DNA from: Cichorium intybus
Taxonomy: Eukaryota > Streptophyta > Magnoliopsida > Asterales > Asteraceae
Direction of reading: 5' to 3'
Assembly (NCBI GenBank): GCA_023525715.1
Contig: CM042010.1
Span: forward strand, 158,201,907-158,265,906
DNA length: 64,000 nucleotides
Shown: one piece after another, positions 24,060 to 36,001 of the stretch
Layout: every line of letters starts with the position of its first letter
Numbering within the stretch: the first letter of the stretch is position 1
Position numbers and translations under genes: made by a program
Notes under the pieces: generated by a model
Seen by the model: the letters and a program-made list of their open reading frames with translations, nothing else
The model's database searches: none
What the model was told of the DNA's origin: nothing

Positions 24060-25074
24060 TGTTTCTTTCTTTTTCTTTCTTTCTTTTTATTTTTTGGGAT
24101 ATATGTATAAACTTATGACACATCTATCTGTATATTATTTTTTTCTGTCATGTGTGTTTTAATTTATTTGTTAAGTGATGCATGATATACCAAATTGAGA
24201 GGGAGTTGTCTCAGACAAGTGTGGGGTCACCGTGCCCCCTCCACTTGTCTTGACCACCGGCGTGTCTTACTGTAGCGCTACAACTCCAGCATATGAATCG
24301 GGGATCTTTTTGTACGCATTATACCTGTGATATTGAGCACCAAGCAGTCTACCGTCCAAAAAAGGGGTAACTCTTTCTCCCTTGTTTTGAATTAATTTTT
24401 GTACAACGGGGACGTTGTACGGTTTTAAGTGTGGGGTGTGGACGGTCGAAAGAGATATTTTTGAAATTTTTGCAGAAATGATCAATTTTTCAATTTTTAG
24501 CAATATTTTTCAAAATTTTTAATGAATTGAAATTTTGAAATGAATGGGTTGTGATTGTGATAGCATTAGTATTTTTCAAGAAATACTGTTTAGTTGTGAT
24601 CATGCTATTAGTTAGTCAAATAAGTTGAGTTTTACGAGTTTAGAAAATTGAGCCGTTTTAGGATTGGAATTTAGGAAGGAAAAGTCAATCTGTGGCCTTT
24701 GTTGTTCGAGCCGGTAGGTCTAAAATGGGTGGGCCTTATGCACCTTACCACCTAAGATCGTCTGGTCTGGGATGGTATTTCTGAAAGCTCGCTACACGGA
24801 CAACATCGAAAGTCATGGACAATTCCTTAATGGCCTTTAGAATCTGAACGAGTAAGTACACTTCATTGTGGACAGAAAGTTTGTAATCAAGGGTTCTTTA
24901 GAAAGCCATGAATTCCAAAGAACAACTCAATTATGTTTTCACGAACTATTCCAGTCTAACTCGAAGAGCAATAAACTTTGAAACTAAACACAGTCAAAAA
25001 TTGTTCGATTCTCTATTACAATTTATTAAAAACTCTCTTGCTTGGGGACAAGCAAGGCACAAGTGTGGGGTGTT
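24060..25074 (+). other. 3' untranslated region and polypurine tract
   Basis: A non-coding stretch with a TTTCTTTC run at 24061-24095 and repeated AAGTGTGGGGT motifs: CAAGTGTGGGGTC at about 24215, TAAGTGTGGGGTG at about 24425, and the terminal CAAGTGTGGGGTGTT (25060-25074) abutting the 3' LTR as polypurine tract. The line just before it, CTTGGGGACAAGCAAGG, has counterparts in the other two Tat-like elements on the minus strand. Confidence 0.7.
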
Positions 25075-26175
25075 TGACAACGCCTAGTGATATCAAGTAT
25101 TTTAGGCGTTGTTGAGCCCTGTTCTTGGTAAAATTATATCAAATATGCATGGGTATTCTCACTTTTCGTGTCAGGACTTGTCTGGAGAAAAAGAACAGAA
25201 ACAGGGACTAAAAGTGTACAAAAGGAAAAAGTATGGAAAGAATGAAAAATCAAGAGAAGACGTACGCGCGCCGCGGATTTATCTTCTGCGCGACGCGGAC
25301 GTAAGGCGGTGGAACACATTTGAATGACGAAAAAACGGGGAACGGATAAGTACGCGCGCCGCGGATTTCACTTATGCGCGGCGCGGTCACGGGAAATTTG
25401 CAACTATAAATAGAGGCATTTCCAACCGAAAACCCTAGCAAAGACCGGGGGTAAACATCGACCTAGAAGCTCTTTGACTCGAGGATTCCATTTCAGAAGC
25501 CATCATTTGGTATTTTCATGTTTTTAGATTTTATTTCATTTTAGTTAAACATTTGTAAGCTTTGAGTTGAATCTTTGGGTGTGACAACCATTGATCTCCA
25601 GCTTAGGGTTCTGTTTTTAGTAGTGTTTGGTTACTGATTTGATGTTTGGATATTGGTTTGAGTGAATGAAATCATTCGGTTACATTAAATATTGATTTTT
25701 CGGTATTTTGGATGTTAGTTTGTGTTTTGGTTGTTTGCTTGTGTGTGGATTTGGTTTGTGACTTGGTTGGGACTGTTTCCCTTTGCTGAAAACAGTAGCT
25801 AACTCGGTTAGGTTAGGCATTAAACCTTGGCTATTAACTGTCTCATAGAACTCTAGTTATTAGCTAGTTTATGCTATGCTTGGTTTTGCTAGTTTGGATG
25901 CCTTCAATTGCTTCTGATTCAGAGATGTACTTCTGAGTTCAGAAAGTAACTAGGTCATTTGGACATAGCTAAGCTTGGCTTGGGTGTTTGAATATAGTTT
26001 CAAGGTAGAAAGATAGAAATTAGTTCCTCCGACTATAGCTGTGACACTATTAGTTGGTAATCTCTCATCTAGGCTAACCACGTAGCTCCTGTGGATCGAC
26101 CCTGACTCCACTATACTAGTGTATGTTAGGTTATCTCTTATTTTTGACCGCATGACGACCTCTGCGTGCACGTCA
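25075..26175 (+). repeat. 3' LTR of the Athila/Tat-type element
   Basis: 1101 bp, nearly identical to the 5' LTR. Differences seen include GTGCTATC/GTGATATC, ACATAAAC/ACAGAAAC, CGCGTGCTGCGG/CGCGCGCCGCGG (two C-to-T at CpG in the 5' copy), CCAGCC/CCAACC and TTGAGAG/TTCAGAG. Confidence 0.9.
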
Positions 26176-29100
26176 CACATGGCCCGTGTAAATTCACACG
26201 GGTCGTGTGTTATTTGAAAGCAACTTGTTCTTGGCACTTACACGACCCGTGTTGCTTTACACAGCCCGTGTCGGGTCTTTTGTGAAATCAGTAGTGAACT
26301 GTGGGTGGAACACGACCCGTGTCCTAGGACACGACCCGTGTTGGGTCTTCAAACTTCAAAACTTCATTTCTTCTTTCTTTAATTCGCTCAAATGCTTCCA
26401 ATACCGCTTCCAATGCTCAATCATCGCTCCAAATCTTTCTTAAGCGCTCCAAGCCATCCAAATCTCGCTCCATGCCATCCAAGTCTCGCTCCACGCTCCG
26501 TGCTCCACCTTCCAAATCTCCAATCCGCTTTAAAAGTCCATCTCCACCTGAAATTCCACACAAACATATGAAGTATCTTTTTTTCCAGGAAATTAAACAA
26601 ATATGCATGAAAAGAGCTATAAAAACAAATAAAAGAAGGTAAAAACGACCTAGAAAAGATGCATAAAATGCATCTAACAAATCTCCCCAAGCTTAAGACC
26701 TTACTTGTCCCCGGGTAAGAACAACAATAAGAACGGTTCGGGAATAAGACTTGATGACTAGCAACGTAAGCCAACAACGTAGAAGGAAAAACTAGATGAA
26801 TGGATTAATGCAAATGCCATGAATTAGTGAAAAATAAAAAGAAAGAAATGCAAAAATTACTAAACTAGAAACAGAATGCAAAACAAAAAACTTTTTGGTT
26901 GTTTTAATTGACCCGACTCAAAGCATATCGTTCAACACCCAACATCCCCAGTAGCTTTAACATATATATTCATTTTCATTTTAAAGCACATTGTTAGTTC
27001 TTACCCCAAGGAAGCTTCAACGGAATCACGGACATGGACGATTTCCTACAAAACTCATAGTTCAAAACCATCCCCTACGGTTAGAAAGACATAAAATTTT
27101 GCAAAGGCCTTACCAACCCAACATTTGACCATATAAACACCTCCTAAAACAAGACAACTTATAAAAAGAAACAACATACTATAAAGGGTTCATTTCAACT
27201 TAAACCCCCAAATAACTCCCTAGCCTAAATCTTGCTTTTTTACTTTTACCCCTACCCACCATCCCACTCAGTCTTTCACTTGCACACTTCTCTTGAATTT
27301 GACTTTGATTACTCGAGTGCACTTGCTTGTAGGTGTGATTTTATGAAACACATTCTTCAATCATGAATCTTTTAAATTTGATTTCTTCGTTTGAGATTTG
27401 CTTGATTTGATTGAATTTCTTTTTGATTTGGACTCTCCGTCTTTGACTAACTTTGTTGAGGACTTCTTCAATTGAATTTGAGTTTGACTTCAAAATCCTC
27501 CTTGACTTTGATTTGACATTTGAGAGTCCACCATTTGAGTACTTCTTGACTTAATAAAATTATAAGATAGGGTCCAACGAGACTTTAGAGTAAGATGTAC
27601 AATGGGTTGTTACAGGACTTGAACCGTGTTTACAGCTGTTTTGTTCCTTCCTATTTATTGCTTTGTCCTAAGAAAATATTTAACGTTTCTCATTTTGAAA
27701 TAACAAGGCTTATACAAAAAATTTAAACTCTCACACGGCAGAAAATACCTTTACACCTAGAGAGATGAGGCTAACACTTTCCGTCCCTATCATGTTTCGT
27801 CTTAACGAAGCACATTTGGGGAGAGCTCAGATTTTCATATATTTTTGTATTTTCGACAAATAAATTGAGATAAATATATATAAAGTTCAAGTCTTTGTTC
27901 ACTGCTTAATTTACTATAAAGATAGTATCGAATAAGCAGGATCGGTCCACAGGGACATGAGACTAAAGATATGCCAAATTTTCACATGAGTACACTGAGT
28001 TCATAGGGGGATTTGTTGTTTGAAAACTAGAACATCTAACATTTAAATAAACTAAATAAAATACAATGAAATGAGATTCTGGTTCTATAAAACACGCTTG
28101 ACATAAGATTACAATTAAGATTAGAAACTATGTAAAATTCATTTAAGTCGATTTTTCAAGAGTATTAACAAGCTCTAATACCATTAGTTCATAGAATTAC
28201 ATAATAAAAACATGTTATTTGATTAAAACCTATCTTTATTAGTAGCAATTCAAATAAGCTCTATTGGACCGTACTAGAAAAATGCATTAAAACTCAAATG
28301 AACAAATCAACAACACTTAATACCTCTCGTATGCTCGGATGCGTGAAAGTATGTAATTCAAACTACACTAAAATCAATATTGACATAAAATTGAGTCTAG
28401 TGTTGTTACAAGCATTCACTCATAAAACAATTACAGATTCTACAAGTAGATGTAACGATCATGATGCAAATATCAATCCAAATGGCCAATTTGAAATCAA
28501 CATAAGAATCACTTAAATCGTTCAATACTAAATGGAAAATATAACATAGTTCTAACCAAATGATTGTAAGTCTCACATTATGTGTTAAAAGAACCATAAG
28601 ATATAGAGATCTAGCCACACATGCTCGGGCTAGAAAATCTACAACACAAGTGACAGAAAATTTTCCAAATGTACTTATAAACAACGTTAAAAGACAAGAT
28701 TGATGTTTTCCAAGTGTTCTTGATGATATAGATCTCCCAAAATTCGTCTTTATCTTGTAAAAAATGAAGTTTGTTGAAAAACTCCCCCAAAGGCCCATAA
28801 AACCGTGAGAAAAAAACTGCCAAAACATCAGTTCTGCGCGACACACGGCCCGTGTAAATTCATACGGGTTGTGTGTTATTTGAAAGCAACTTGTTATTGA
28901 CACTTACACGACCCGTGTTGTTTTACACGGCCCATGTCGGGTCTTTTGTGAAATCAATAGTGAACTGGGGGTGGAACACGACCCGTGTTGGGTCTTCAAA
29001 CTTCAAAACTTCATTTCTTCTTTATTTAATTCGCTCCAATGCTTCTAATTTCGCTTCCAATGCTCAATCATCGCTCCAAATCTTTATTAAGCGCTCCAAG

Positions 29101-29329
29101 CCATCCAAGTCTCACTCCACACTTCGTGCTCCACCTTCCAAATCTCCAATCCGCTCTAAAAGTCCATCTCCACCTGAAATTCCACACAAACATATGAAGT
29201 ATATTTTGTTCCTTGAAATTAAACGAATATGCATGAAAAGAATTATAAAAGCAAATAAAATATGGTAAAAACGGCCTAGATTATATGCATAAAATGCATC
29301 TAACAGCAAGCGTGGGTTTGTATCCCTCC

Positions 29330-29455
29330 GTCGATGTGGGACTAGGATGTAACATATTAAAACAAAATCACTATAGGCGGCATGGGACGAGACTAGAACT
29401 CGGAACCTCATGAAACAAATCCCATGCGTGCAACCAGTTGGACTAAATGTAATTG
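29330..29455 (-). repeat. Possible tRNA-derived SINE remnant
   Basis: On the minus strand, TAGTCCAACTGGTTG (A-box-like) is followed about 30 nt later by GAGGTTCCGAGTTC (B-box-like) and later by AGTCCCACATCGACG, an arrangement resembling a tRNA-derived SINE head. The match to box consensus is imperfect and no target duplication was established. Confidence 0.35.
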
Positions 29456-29713
29456 ATGCTTTTAAATTCGTGTTATACATATATAAATATAGAATATCGC
29501 AGAATAAAATATAATTTTATATCTTCGGTTCGGTTCATTTTTTCTCGGTTTTTGACATTCCCAAAACCGAAACCGAGCCGAAATTTTTGGTTTTTAAAAA
29601 TAGCAAACCCAAACCATCGGTTTCTTTTTCGGTTTTGGTTTTTCGGTCTCGGTTTTTCGTTTTTTTCGGTTTTTCAATTTCTGGTTCGGTTTTTGCTCAC
29701 CTCTATGACAGTG

Positions 29714-29794
29714 TACGGAGAGCCGCCCAGTTTGTTTCAGTTGTGGAGAAAGTAGGCATATTCGCCCAGAATGTCCAACGATAAGGTCCGAGTC
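29714..29794 (+). pseudogene. gag zinc-knuckle fragment (right arm)
   Basis: It continues the gag split at 16438. It reads CFSCGESRHIRPEC, a CCHC knuckle with the usual Gly before His changed to Arg, and is nearly identical to 8640-8718 on the minus strand. It is cut at 29794 by the next LTR. Confidence 0.75.
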
Positions 29795-31463
29795 TGTTGT
29801 GTTCAAAACAACTCACTTGTAGTTGTTATGTCTTTAAAGTCTTAAATCAATTATTTACCTTATTATATGACTAGTAGACTTACGAGCAAGCATTACTCGA
29901 TCATTCAATAGTATAGTGTAGGTAAGTAAAGGTATCGAATTTCCACAGGGAGTTGTTAACTAACTTAAAGTCTCCAATTATCAATCAAACAATTTAGAGG
30001 CGAGTTTTAATGAAAACTCGTAAAACTTAGTTTTGACGGTTTATAAAATAAATAGACGGAATAATAAATTAAAATGATCGTAACAACACGACAATAAAGA
30101 GATGATATGATCAAATGATAACAAGGGAAGCTTTTGCCTAGGATTTGTTGATTCATATAAACCTATGTTGACTAGTTTTGATTATGTGCAATGAGTTAAA
30201 ATAGGTTGCATTAAGTGGTAGGATCATATGGTCAAGTCACCGATTCTATGACTTCTAAGTTAATATAGCACAATGGTCATGCAACTAAATAACTTATAAT
30301 CATGAATTATTAATATAATCTAGCATGCAAACATAGCCCATATCCTAATGGTCATAGTGATATGTTCATACAATCAATGGTCATGAGTTGCAACTAAATG
30401 TGATATAAGTCTTATTTCACTAATCAAGTTTATATCTTAGATAACCTTCCTAGTTAAATGGTCAATAACTAGTCCAATGATATATAGTTGTCAGTTATAC
30501 ATCACAATGGTTCATGTAATCAATACGTTTAAATGGCCATTAAACTTAATCATATGAATATGGCTATCAAGAATACAAACTTTAACCACATTCAATATGT
30601 ATAGCATGCAAGTTATATATCCTAACCGATGTTAAACTCGAATGAAGAACTAGATCAACACATATTTATATTAATGAATCAACATCACCTAGGCAAAAGC
30701 TACAAGGATTTAGCCTAGCATGGTATCAAACATACAACAACAATATGAAGAATACATGATAAAAGATACCAACCGGTTATAATCGATGAATCCTTGCTAC
30801 AATGAAGATCTTAGCTCCTTCTTGTAATGAAAATTACTCTCAATAACACTTAGTATACATGAAATGATGAAACATATGAGATATACTAAATTTAGAATGA
30901 CAATTCTCTGATTTCTCTCTTGGTTTTTAGCCTTTGTCCCCAAAATGGTCGTGCATGGACTTGTATTTATAGCTGGAGAAGGCAAGAGGCGCGGTGCGCC
31001 TAAAGGAGGGAGCGATGTGCCTAGTGGAAGGGAGCTGGCTCGCTTTATCGCTGGAAAGACCACGTGATACTTCACTTTTAAGATCGGATCTAGGGCGAGG
31101 TGCGCCCAAAAGGAGGCGCAGTGCGCCTGTGCACATGTTAGGCAAGCCTGTTGAATCATTGGATGAAACCACGCTCCATTATTTTAATGCCAAGTAGGCA
31201 AAAAGTCGATAACTGGATCCTTCGTAGGCGCAGTGCGCCTGTGGTGTGGGCGGGGTGCGCCCTGTTTGATCTCACTTTTGCACTTGGTTTCTTTTAAAGC
31301 TCAATTCTCTTGTATAATCCGATCTTTTGCTCCATATGTGTCTTATTAGCTACAAAAATGAATTTTTAAGCATATCATGTATCTTTAGTTCATAAAATGT
31401 ATGAAACTAAACTAAAATGACACTGATATCGCCCGGAAAATGTGTATAATTTACGCGATATCA
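29795..31463 (-). repeat. LTR of the minus-strand Tat-like element
   Basis: 1669 bp. On the minus strand, GC-rich palindromes (GGCGCAC-type arms around 30985-31265) lie just upstream of the TATA box in CTATAAATACAAG (about 30960-30972). The U5 end carries TCCCTGTGGAAATTCGATAC. No ORF of note; 30797-31159 is a shadow. Confidence 0.7.
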
Positions 31464-33081
31464 AAATACCCCAAACTTGAACTTTGCTTGTCCTCAAGCA
31501 ATTTTTAGAATAATTTTTAGGTTAAAAATCAATCCAAATAAACAAAAACAGACACCATAGAAAAAGGTCAATGTCAGTCAACATGGTCAGAATCAGTTTT
31601 GTAAGGACCCTATATATTGAACAAACATTACCCACTTTTAGCATTGTGAACCACTTTCTTTGGCTACTCGAAGGACGAATAGACTTGTCAGGATTTGGCG
31701 ATTAGGAGTGTGTATCAGACAAATGAAACAGGGGATGTACCCAGTGGGGGTACTTTTCATCTACCTTTTATTGAGGCTTTTATCCTAAAAAAATTGGGTT
31801 TTTAAATGTCCTCTGGGCAAACATCTGGTTTCGATAGTTTCACCCTTGTACTGTCCTTTACTTTTTACCGTCTCAAACCTTTCATTTCCTTTTTTCTCAT
31901 CACCAATCAAAAAACTTCAATCTTCAAACTCGAACATATCAATAAAATGCCAATACATGCTAAATCTTCAATTTTTAGCTCGTGTTTGTTTAGTCTCTAT
32001 TTCTTCTTGATGTTTCCGTCTTTTTGCTCTCCATTTTCTTGAAGTCTTTAATTAATCGTCGGTTTCTTTGATTTTTTTTTCTTTTCTCAAAACTTGGCTT
32101 CTAAGAGATATTATCGTAAGAACATCTCAGATGTGTGGAAACGGAGTAGACTGCGATCAAACTGGTATTATCGACAAAGCTTGATCCCAAAGATGTAGAA
32201 TAGGGGACCGTCTTCAAAGTTCATCAAGAATACCTTTGTAGGATGTGATGAATCAAGAGTAGTGATGAGAAAGTGGCAATGTAAGGTTGGTTGAGACTTG
32301 GGAGTACAAAGGGTTAATCCTTTCAGAAGCCAAGATGCGAATTTTATGATCTTCAATTAATATGCAGGGTTTAATATTTGTGTGTACACATCAACCCAAT
32401 CAACCTCCTCTAAACGTATCTTAATTCATTGAGCACCTGCATCTGTCTTCCAAACAAGTAGTTTCAAAGTGGTCCGTTAGGCTCAAAGTGTGACTCATTT
32501 GTTTAGTATAAAGAATTTCAAACAAAACTCTGGACCAATCTTATGATTCAATTTTTATGACTTGGTACTATGGTATCTGATTTATAAATTTTTCAAAATT
32601 TTACCCGAAATTAACCTATAAATGCTCAAAGACAAATAAAATACAAGTGTAAGTACTGCAATCCCAACCCCATACTTGATTAATACAACGTCCCTGTTGT
32701 ATAAATATTTTATAAAATAAGCATAAGAAAAAGGAGTATTGGAACCGACTTCCCTGAGGTATAGTACACGTGATTGCAGATGCTGAACTTGGAGCTCTCA
32801 GAATGGATCGAATAAGATTCGTGAAATGTCATCGTTTAAGTGCGATCTTATTATTTTTATTTTTTTATTTTTTTAATTTTAAAAGGACTGAAACGAATGT
32901 CAGTCATTCTGCACAATCATCAAATAAAGCAAGCAATATCTCAAACAACACGGTTATATATAAACCAAAATTATAAAACACAACCACAAATAAAACACAC
33001 TAAAAAATAAAATAAAAAAAATCCAAATCATAGTTTTTGTTTTTGTTTTTTTAAATCACCCAAAATAAAAAATGTCAAACA

Positions 33082-33547
33082 ATACCAGCACTGTCAATCC
33101 AAATCCTCTACGTCATCCAATCTATGCCCGTGTGGCTGATAATCTCCTCCTGCTGGATCGCCATGATCCCCGCTGGACTGTCCTGTGCGTCCCATCCTCT
33201 GATCCCAAGTCTGATATGGATACTACGGGGGCAGCTGCCATTCTGCCTGCTGATACATGTGCCCCAGGAACTGATGTGTGTCATCCATGTATTGTCCCAT
33301 TGCATTAGCCTCTTGCTGGCGACGCATATCCATTTGGCGCAACTCTTCCCGCCTGTTTATATCCATTTGGAACATTTGGTTATAGAGTTAATTGATGTTT
33401 ACCTCTTGTTCTGGTCCTTGTTGCGCGTTTTCATGCTGGCGGCGTCGGCTTTGTCTGGAAGCAGAGGGTTGAGTTTCTTCTGTCCCATATCCCGGTGGCG
33501 TAGTGGTTGAAGTAGTGTCGACGAAATCGAACGAATTTGGTGCCACA
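33082..33547 (-). pseudogene. Retroelement ORF C-terminal fragment
   Basis: The minus-strand frame reads a Ser/Thr/Pro-rich segment (PNSFDFVDTTSTTTPPGYG), QSRRRQHENAQQ, a stop near 33388, then in a following frame MDINRREELRQMDMRRQQEA and a Gln/Asp/Gly-rich end. This coiled-coil-plus-low-complexity tail matches the style of the C-termini of the two ORFs in the 17744-26175 element. It is truncated at 33547. Confidence 0.45.
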
Positions 33548-35995
33548 TGTGACACCCCTTTTCTCAAACCATATTTAAAATACAAATACAGTTTTCAAAC
33601 ATATTTTACAACTCGTGACTATAAAATAGCCACTTAAATTTTTGTTTTATTTTACAAACTTAAACTCGAGGGGTATTACAGACTCAATACAGATAACCAT
33701 AATTTAAACTTACAGTGTACAAAACGGTCCCAACTGCAACCTTCACTCCCTTCACCTAAGTACATAGCATTTCAAAAACATAGTATACGTGAGACATAAA
33801 GTCTCGTGAGTAATATGGGTTTAGACCCAAAACTTTTCTATTCAAAACTTGAAATATTAAAAGTACACTGTTCAAAACTGATTTATATCATAAATCTCAA
33901 AATGTCTTACTATCTTTACTTTTAAGCTTTAAAAATACTTTCTTTTTCAAAACTGCTTTCTTTCTCTTTTTCTTGTGACCAACTGAAACTCATAAATTAA
34001 GTTATTTTAATTCATTCTACTAGCTCCCCTCGCGGGACAGAACAGATCTGCCCACTCGGTTATGCTCATTCTGTCTCCCCTTTGTGACTTGGAACAAATT
34101 CAAGCACAAGGGTATACTAAGCTAGACAACTACTTCGCAACGGGAGGTACCATCCCAGTAATGTCTTCTGATCCCCCGATTATGTGGGTGATCCTAGTCC
34201 GGACAACTGGATCATACTTCTTTCTTTCTTTAATTCTTACTTCATTTCATCTCAAATTGGTCAAAATGGGACACAATTTGTAAACAACTCTTACTCAAAC
34301 ATTTTATAACTCTTTACTGAAAATACTTTCAAAAACTGATTTTGACATCTTAGTTCCCATAAGGAACTTCTTTCAAAATACCTTGCAAACCATACTTTAA
34401 AAATCTGTTTAAAACACTAAGCCCTTGTATAGAGCTTCATTCAAAACTATTTTCCAAACTTTAGTATTTATAAACATTTGGAAATCTTACTTTTCTGAAA
34501 ATAACATATTGCTATGTATTATAGAAATCCTCATAAAACTCACCTTGACGTTGCTACAAGTCTCTAAGCTTCTCGTATTCCTTTTCCTTTCCCGTGCTCG
34601 ATGGTATTTGAAGCACCACCTATATAAGTATCATGTGTAAATACTCAAAATAATTAACTCTATAGTTCTAACGTATCATATAACATAACTACAGGCCATA
34701 CAAATGTATAACCATTGATAGACTCCTTTTATAGTTTTTCCCCGAAAGACGCGTATTTTGCTACAGTACCCCCGAGGGGTCGTATTTCAGTTCCGACATT
34801 TTTGCATGAAATCTTAGGCCATATTAGACTTGTGTTTCAAATTTGAGGTCAAACGGACAAGTCTAACCCCAATTTCAAAAAATCAAAACTCAAAATTTCC
34901 CTCAGTATGTTACACGGTCGTGTAACTTTTGCCTTGCAAATTACACGGCCGTGTAACTTTGCAGGCCTTATATAAGTTACACGGTCGTGTAATATTTACC
35001 CTGTAATTTACACGGCCGTGTAATGTTTCTGGGTGGGTTTCGGGTCCGATTTTCGAGCTGCAGACCTCTATTTTGCCCTATTAAGTGCTTAATACTTAAC
35101 TTAATCGCTTACTATCATTCCATGACTAAAACCTTTGCTTTACATCAAGTTTTAAGCCTTGGAATCACTGATTTCAACTCCAATTCTTCAAAAACCCGTT
35201 TTTTACAATTATCACCAAAAATTCGGATTTCTGAAATTAACCACTTAGGAGTGTCTTAATACATCCTAAGTGATCATTTAGATTCAACAAAATCATAAAA
35301 ACTGATCTTGATCTTGCAAACCCGTGAATTAGGGTTCTTGGCCAAAATCATCATTTCTTGATTTTTAACATATTCCTTGGTTAGAACATGTCTATTTGAT
35401 GATTTTGAACAAGATGATTCCATTAAGAACATGAATTCTGGAAAATCAGAAGTTCAGGTTGGTTTCCCGTTCAAGAAATTGAGCTTAGATCATGGTGTGC
35501 TTACCTCTCAAGGCTTGGAATTACTAATTCCAAAATATGAACTTCAATTCTAGTAAATGGTTCCAAGCTTCTTCTTCTTCCGTGCTCTCCCTCTCGTTCT
35601 CTCTAGCTCTCTCTCGTATCTTCTGAAATGTTCCTCAAGCTTCTGGAGAATGGAGTTTAACTCTCTATTTTATATTTAATTTTTATACAATACTTACACT
35701 TTAGCCCCTAGTCTTCATATTTCTTCACAAAAATGGTCCTAAGACCCAAAATCTTGCAACCATATTCCATTAACTACCAACTTGACATTTTCTTAACATT
35801 TTTGGTCATTTTCATATCAAATGACCAATTTGCCCTTTTTGGCTAAATTTCACTATTCACGCGATAAAACACCAAATTTTACATATACTTGTATTTCTTG
35901 TAATATTATTCTACAAATACATATTATTTTACATAATGGTCTTATAATGTGACAAAAGACCATTTTAACCTTTTACAATTTTGCGGGTTCTTACA
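33548..35995 (-). repeat. Solitary gypsy-type LTR, about 2.45 kb
   Basis: On the plus strand it begins TGTGACACCCC and ends GGGTTCTTACA. Candidate flanking 5-mers CCACA and GCACA differ at one base. It is related in layout to 46859-49220: the hairpin TACTCACGAGAC-TTTAT-GTCTCAC (33789-33813, minus), a CGCGTATTTTGCTACAGTAC block (about 34750), and a palindrome cluster TTACACGGCCGTGTAA (34910-35025). A TATA-like ATATAAAATAGAGAG on the minus strand (about 35660-35675) supports minus orientation. No ORF is supported. Confidence 0.7.
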
Positions 35996-36001
35996 GCACA
36001 G

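Larger units (their letters stand above)
17744..26175 (+). mobile_element. Non-autonomous Athila/Tat-type LTR retrotransposon (8.4 kb)
   Basis: Two 1101-bp LTRs (17744-18844, 25075-26175) begin TGACAACGCC and end TGCACGTCA. Target duplication is CACAC/CACAT (17739-17743, 26176-26180), and the uninterrupted site is visible in the other LTR of the host element near 28845. Order: LTR, PBS, gag-protease ORF, intron-like segment, second ORF, polypurine tract, LTR. No reverse transcriptase, RNase H or integrase is visible, so movement would need enzymes in trans. By eye I count six LTR-LTR differences (about 0.5%), implying a recent insertion. Confidence 0.9.
16725..29305 (-). mobile_element. Non-autonomous LTR element without ORFs, itself interrupted
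   Basis: It is flanked by a perfect 5-bp duplication GCAAG (16720-16724 and 29306-29310) and has TG...CA ends. The left LTR spans 16725-17743 plus 26181-26679 (split by the 17744-26175 element); the right LTR is 27846-29305. The internal region 26680-27845 is only about 1.17 kb and has no ORF. On the minus strand a polypurine-type AGCTTGGGGAGATT directly precedes TGTTAGATGC, indicating minus orientation. Both LTRs carry GGATCGGTCCACAGGGACA and clusters of ACACGACCCGTGT palindromes; the right LTR lacks one about 19-bp palindrome unit. The first bases of the two LTRs differ, so the exact start of the right LTR is approximate. Confidence 0.75.
16439..29705 (+). mobile_element. hAT-type MITE, split by nested retroelements
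   Basis: The left end is TAAGGATGAGCATAGG at 16439, the right end TTTTTGCTCACCTCTA at 29705. Flanking 8-bp copies are CGACAATG (16431-16438) and TGACAGTG (29706-29713); the left-arm empty-side copy reads CGACAGTG. MITE sequence proper is about 16439-16578 and 29505-29705 and is full of CGGTTT/AAACCG repeats. Everything between is later insertions. Confidence 0.7.
29795..33547 (-). mobile_element. 3' half of a minus-strand Tat/Athila-like LTR element
   Basis: Read on the minus strand: an ORF C-terminus (33082-33547), a 1.6-kb non-coding region, the motif TTGAGGACAAGCAAAGTTC then AAGTTTGGGGTATT as polypurine tract, and an LTR starting TGATATCGCG (31463) and ending at 29795. It inserted into GGTCCGAGTC of the gypsy fragment. 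The 5' half and 5' LTR are missing; the next LTR (33548) abuts its broken end. Confidence 0.65.

Noticed and set aside
33072..33510. Plus-strand ORFs of 78 and 128 aa
   Set aside because: Antisense to the minus-strand retroelement ORF fragment, which has better coding character.
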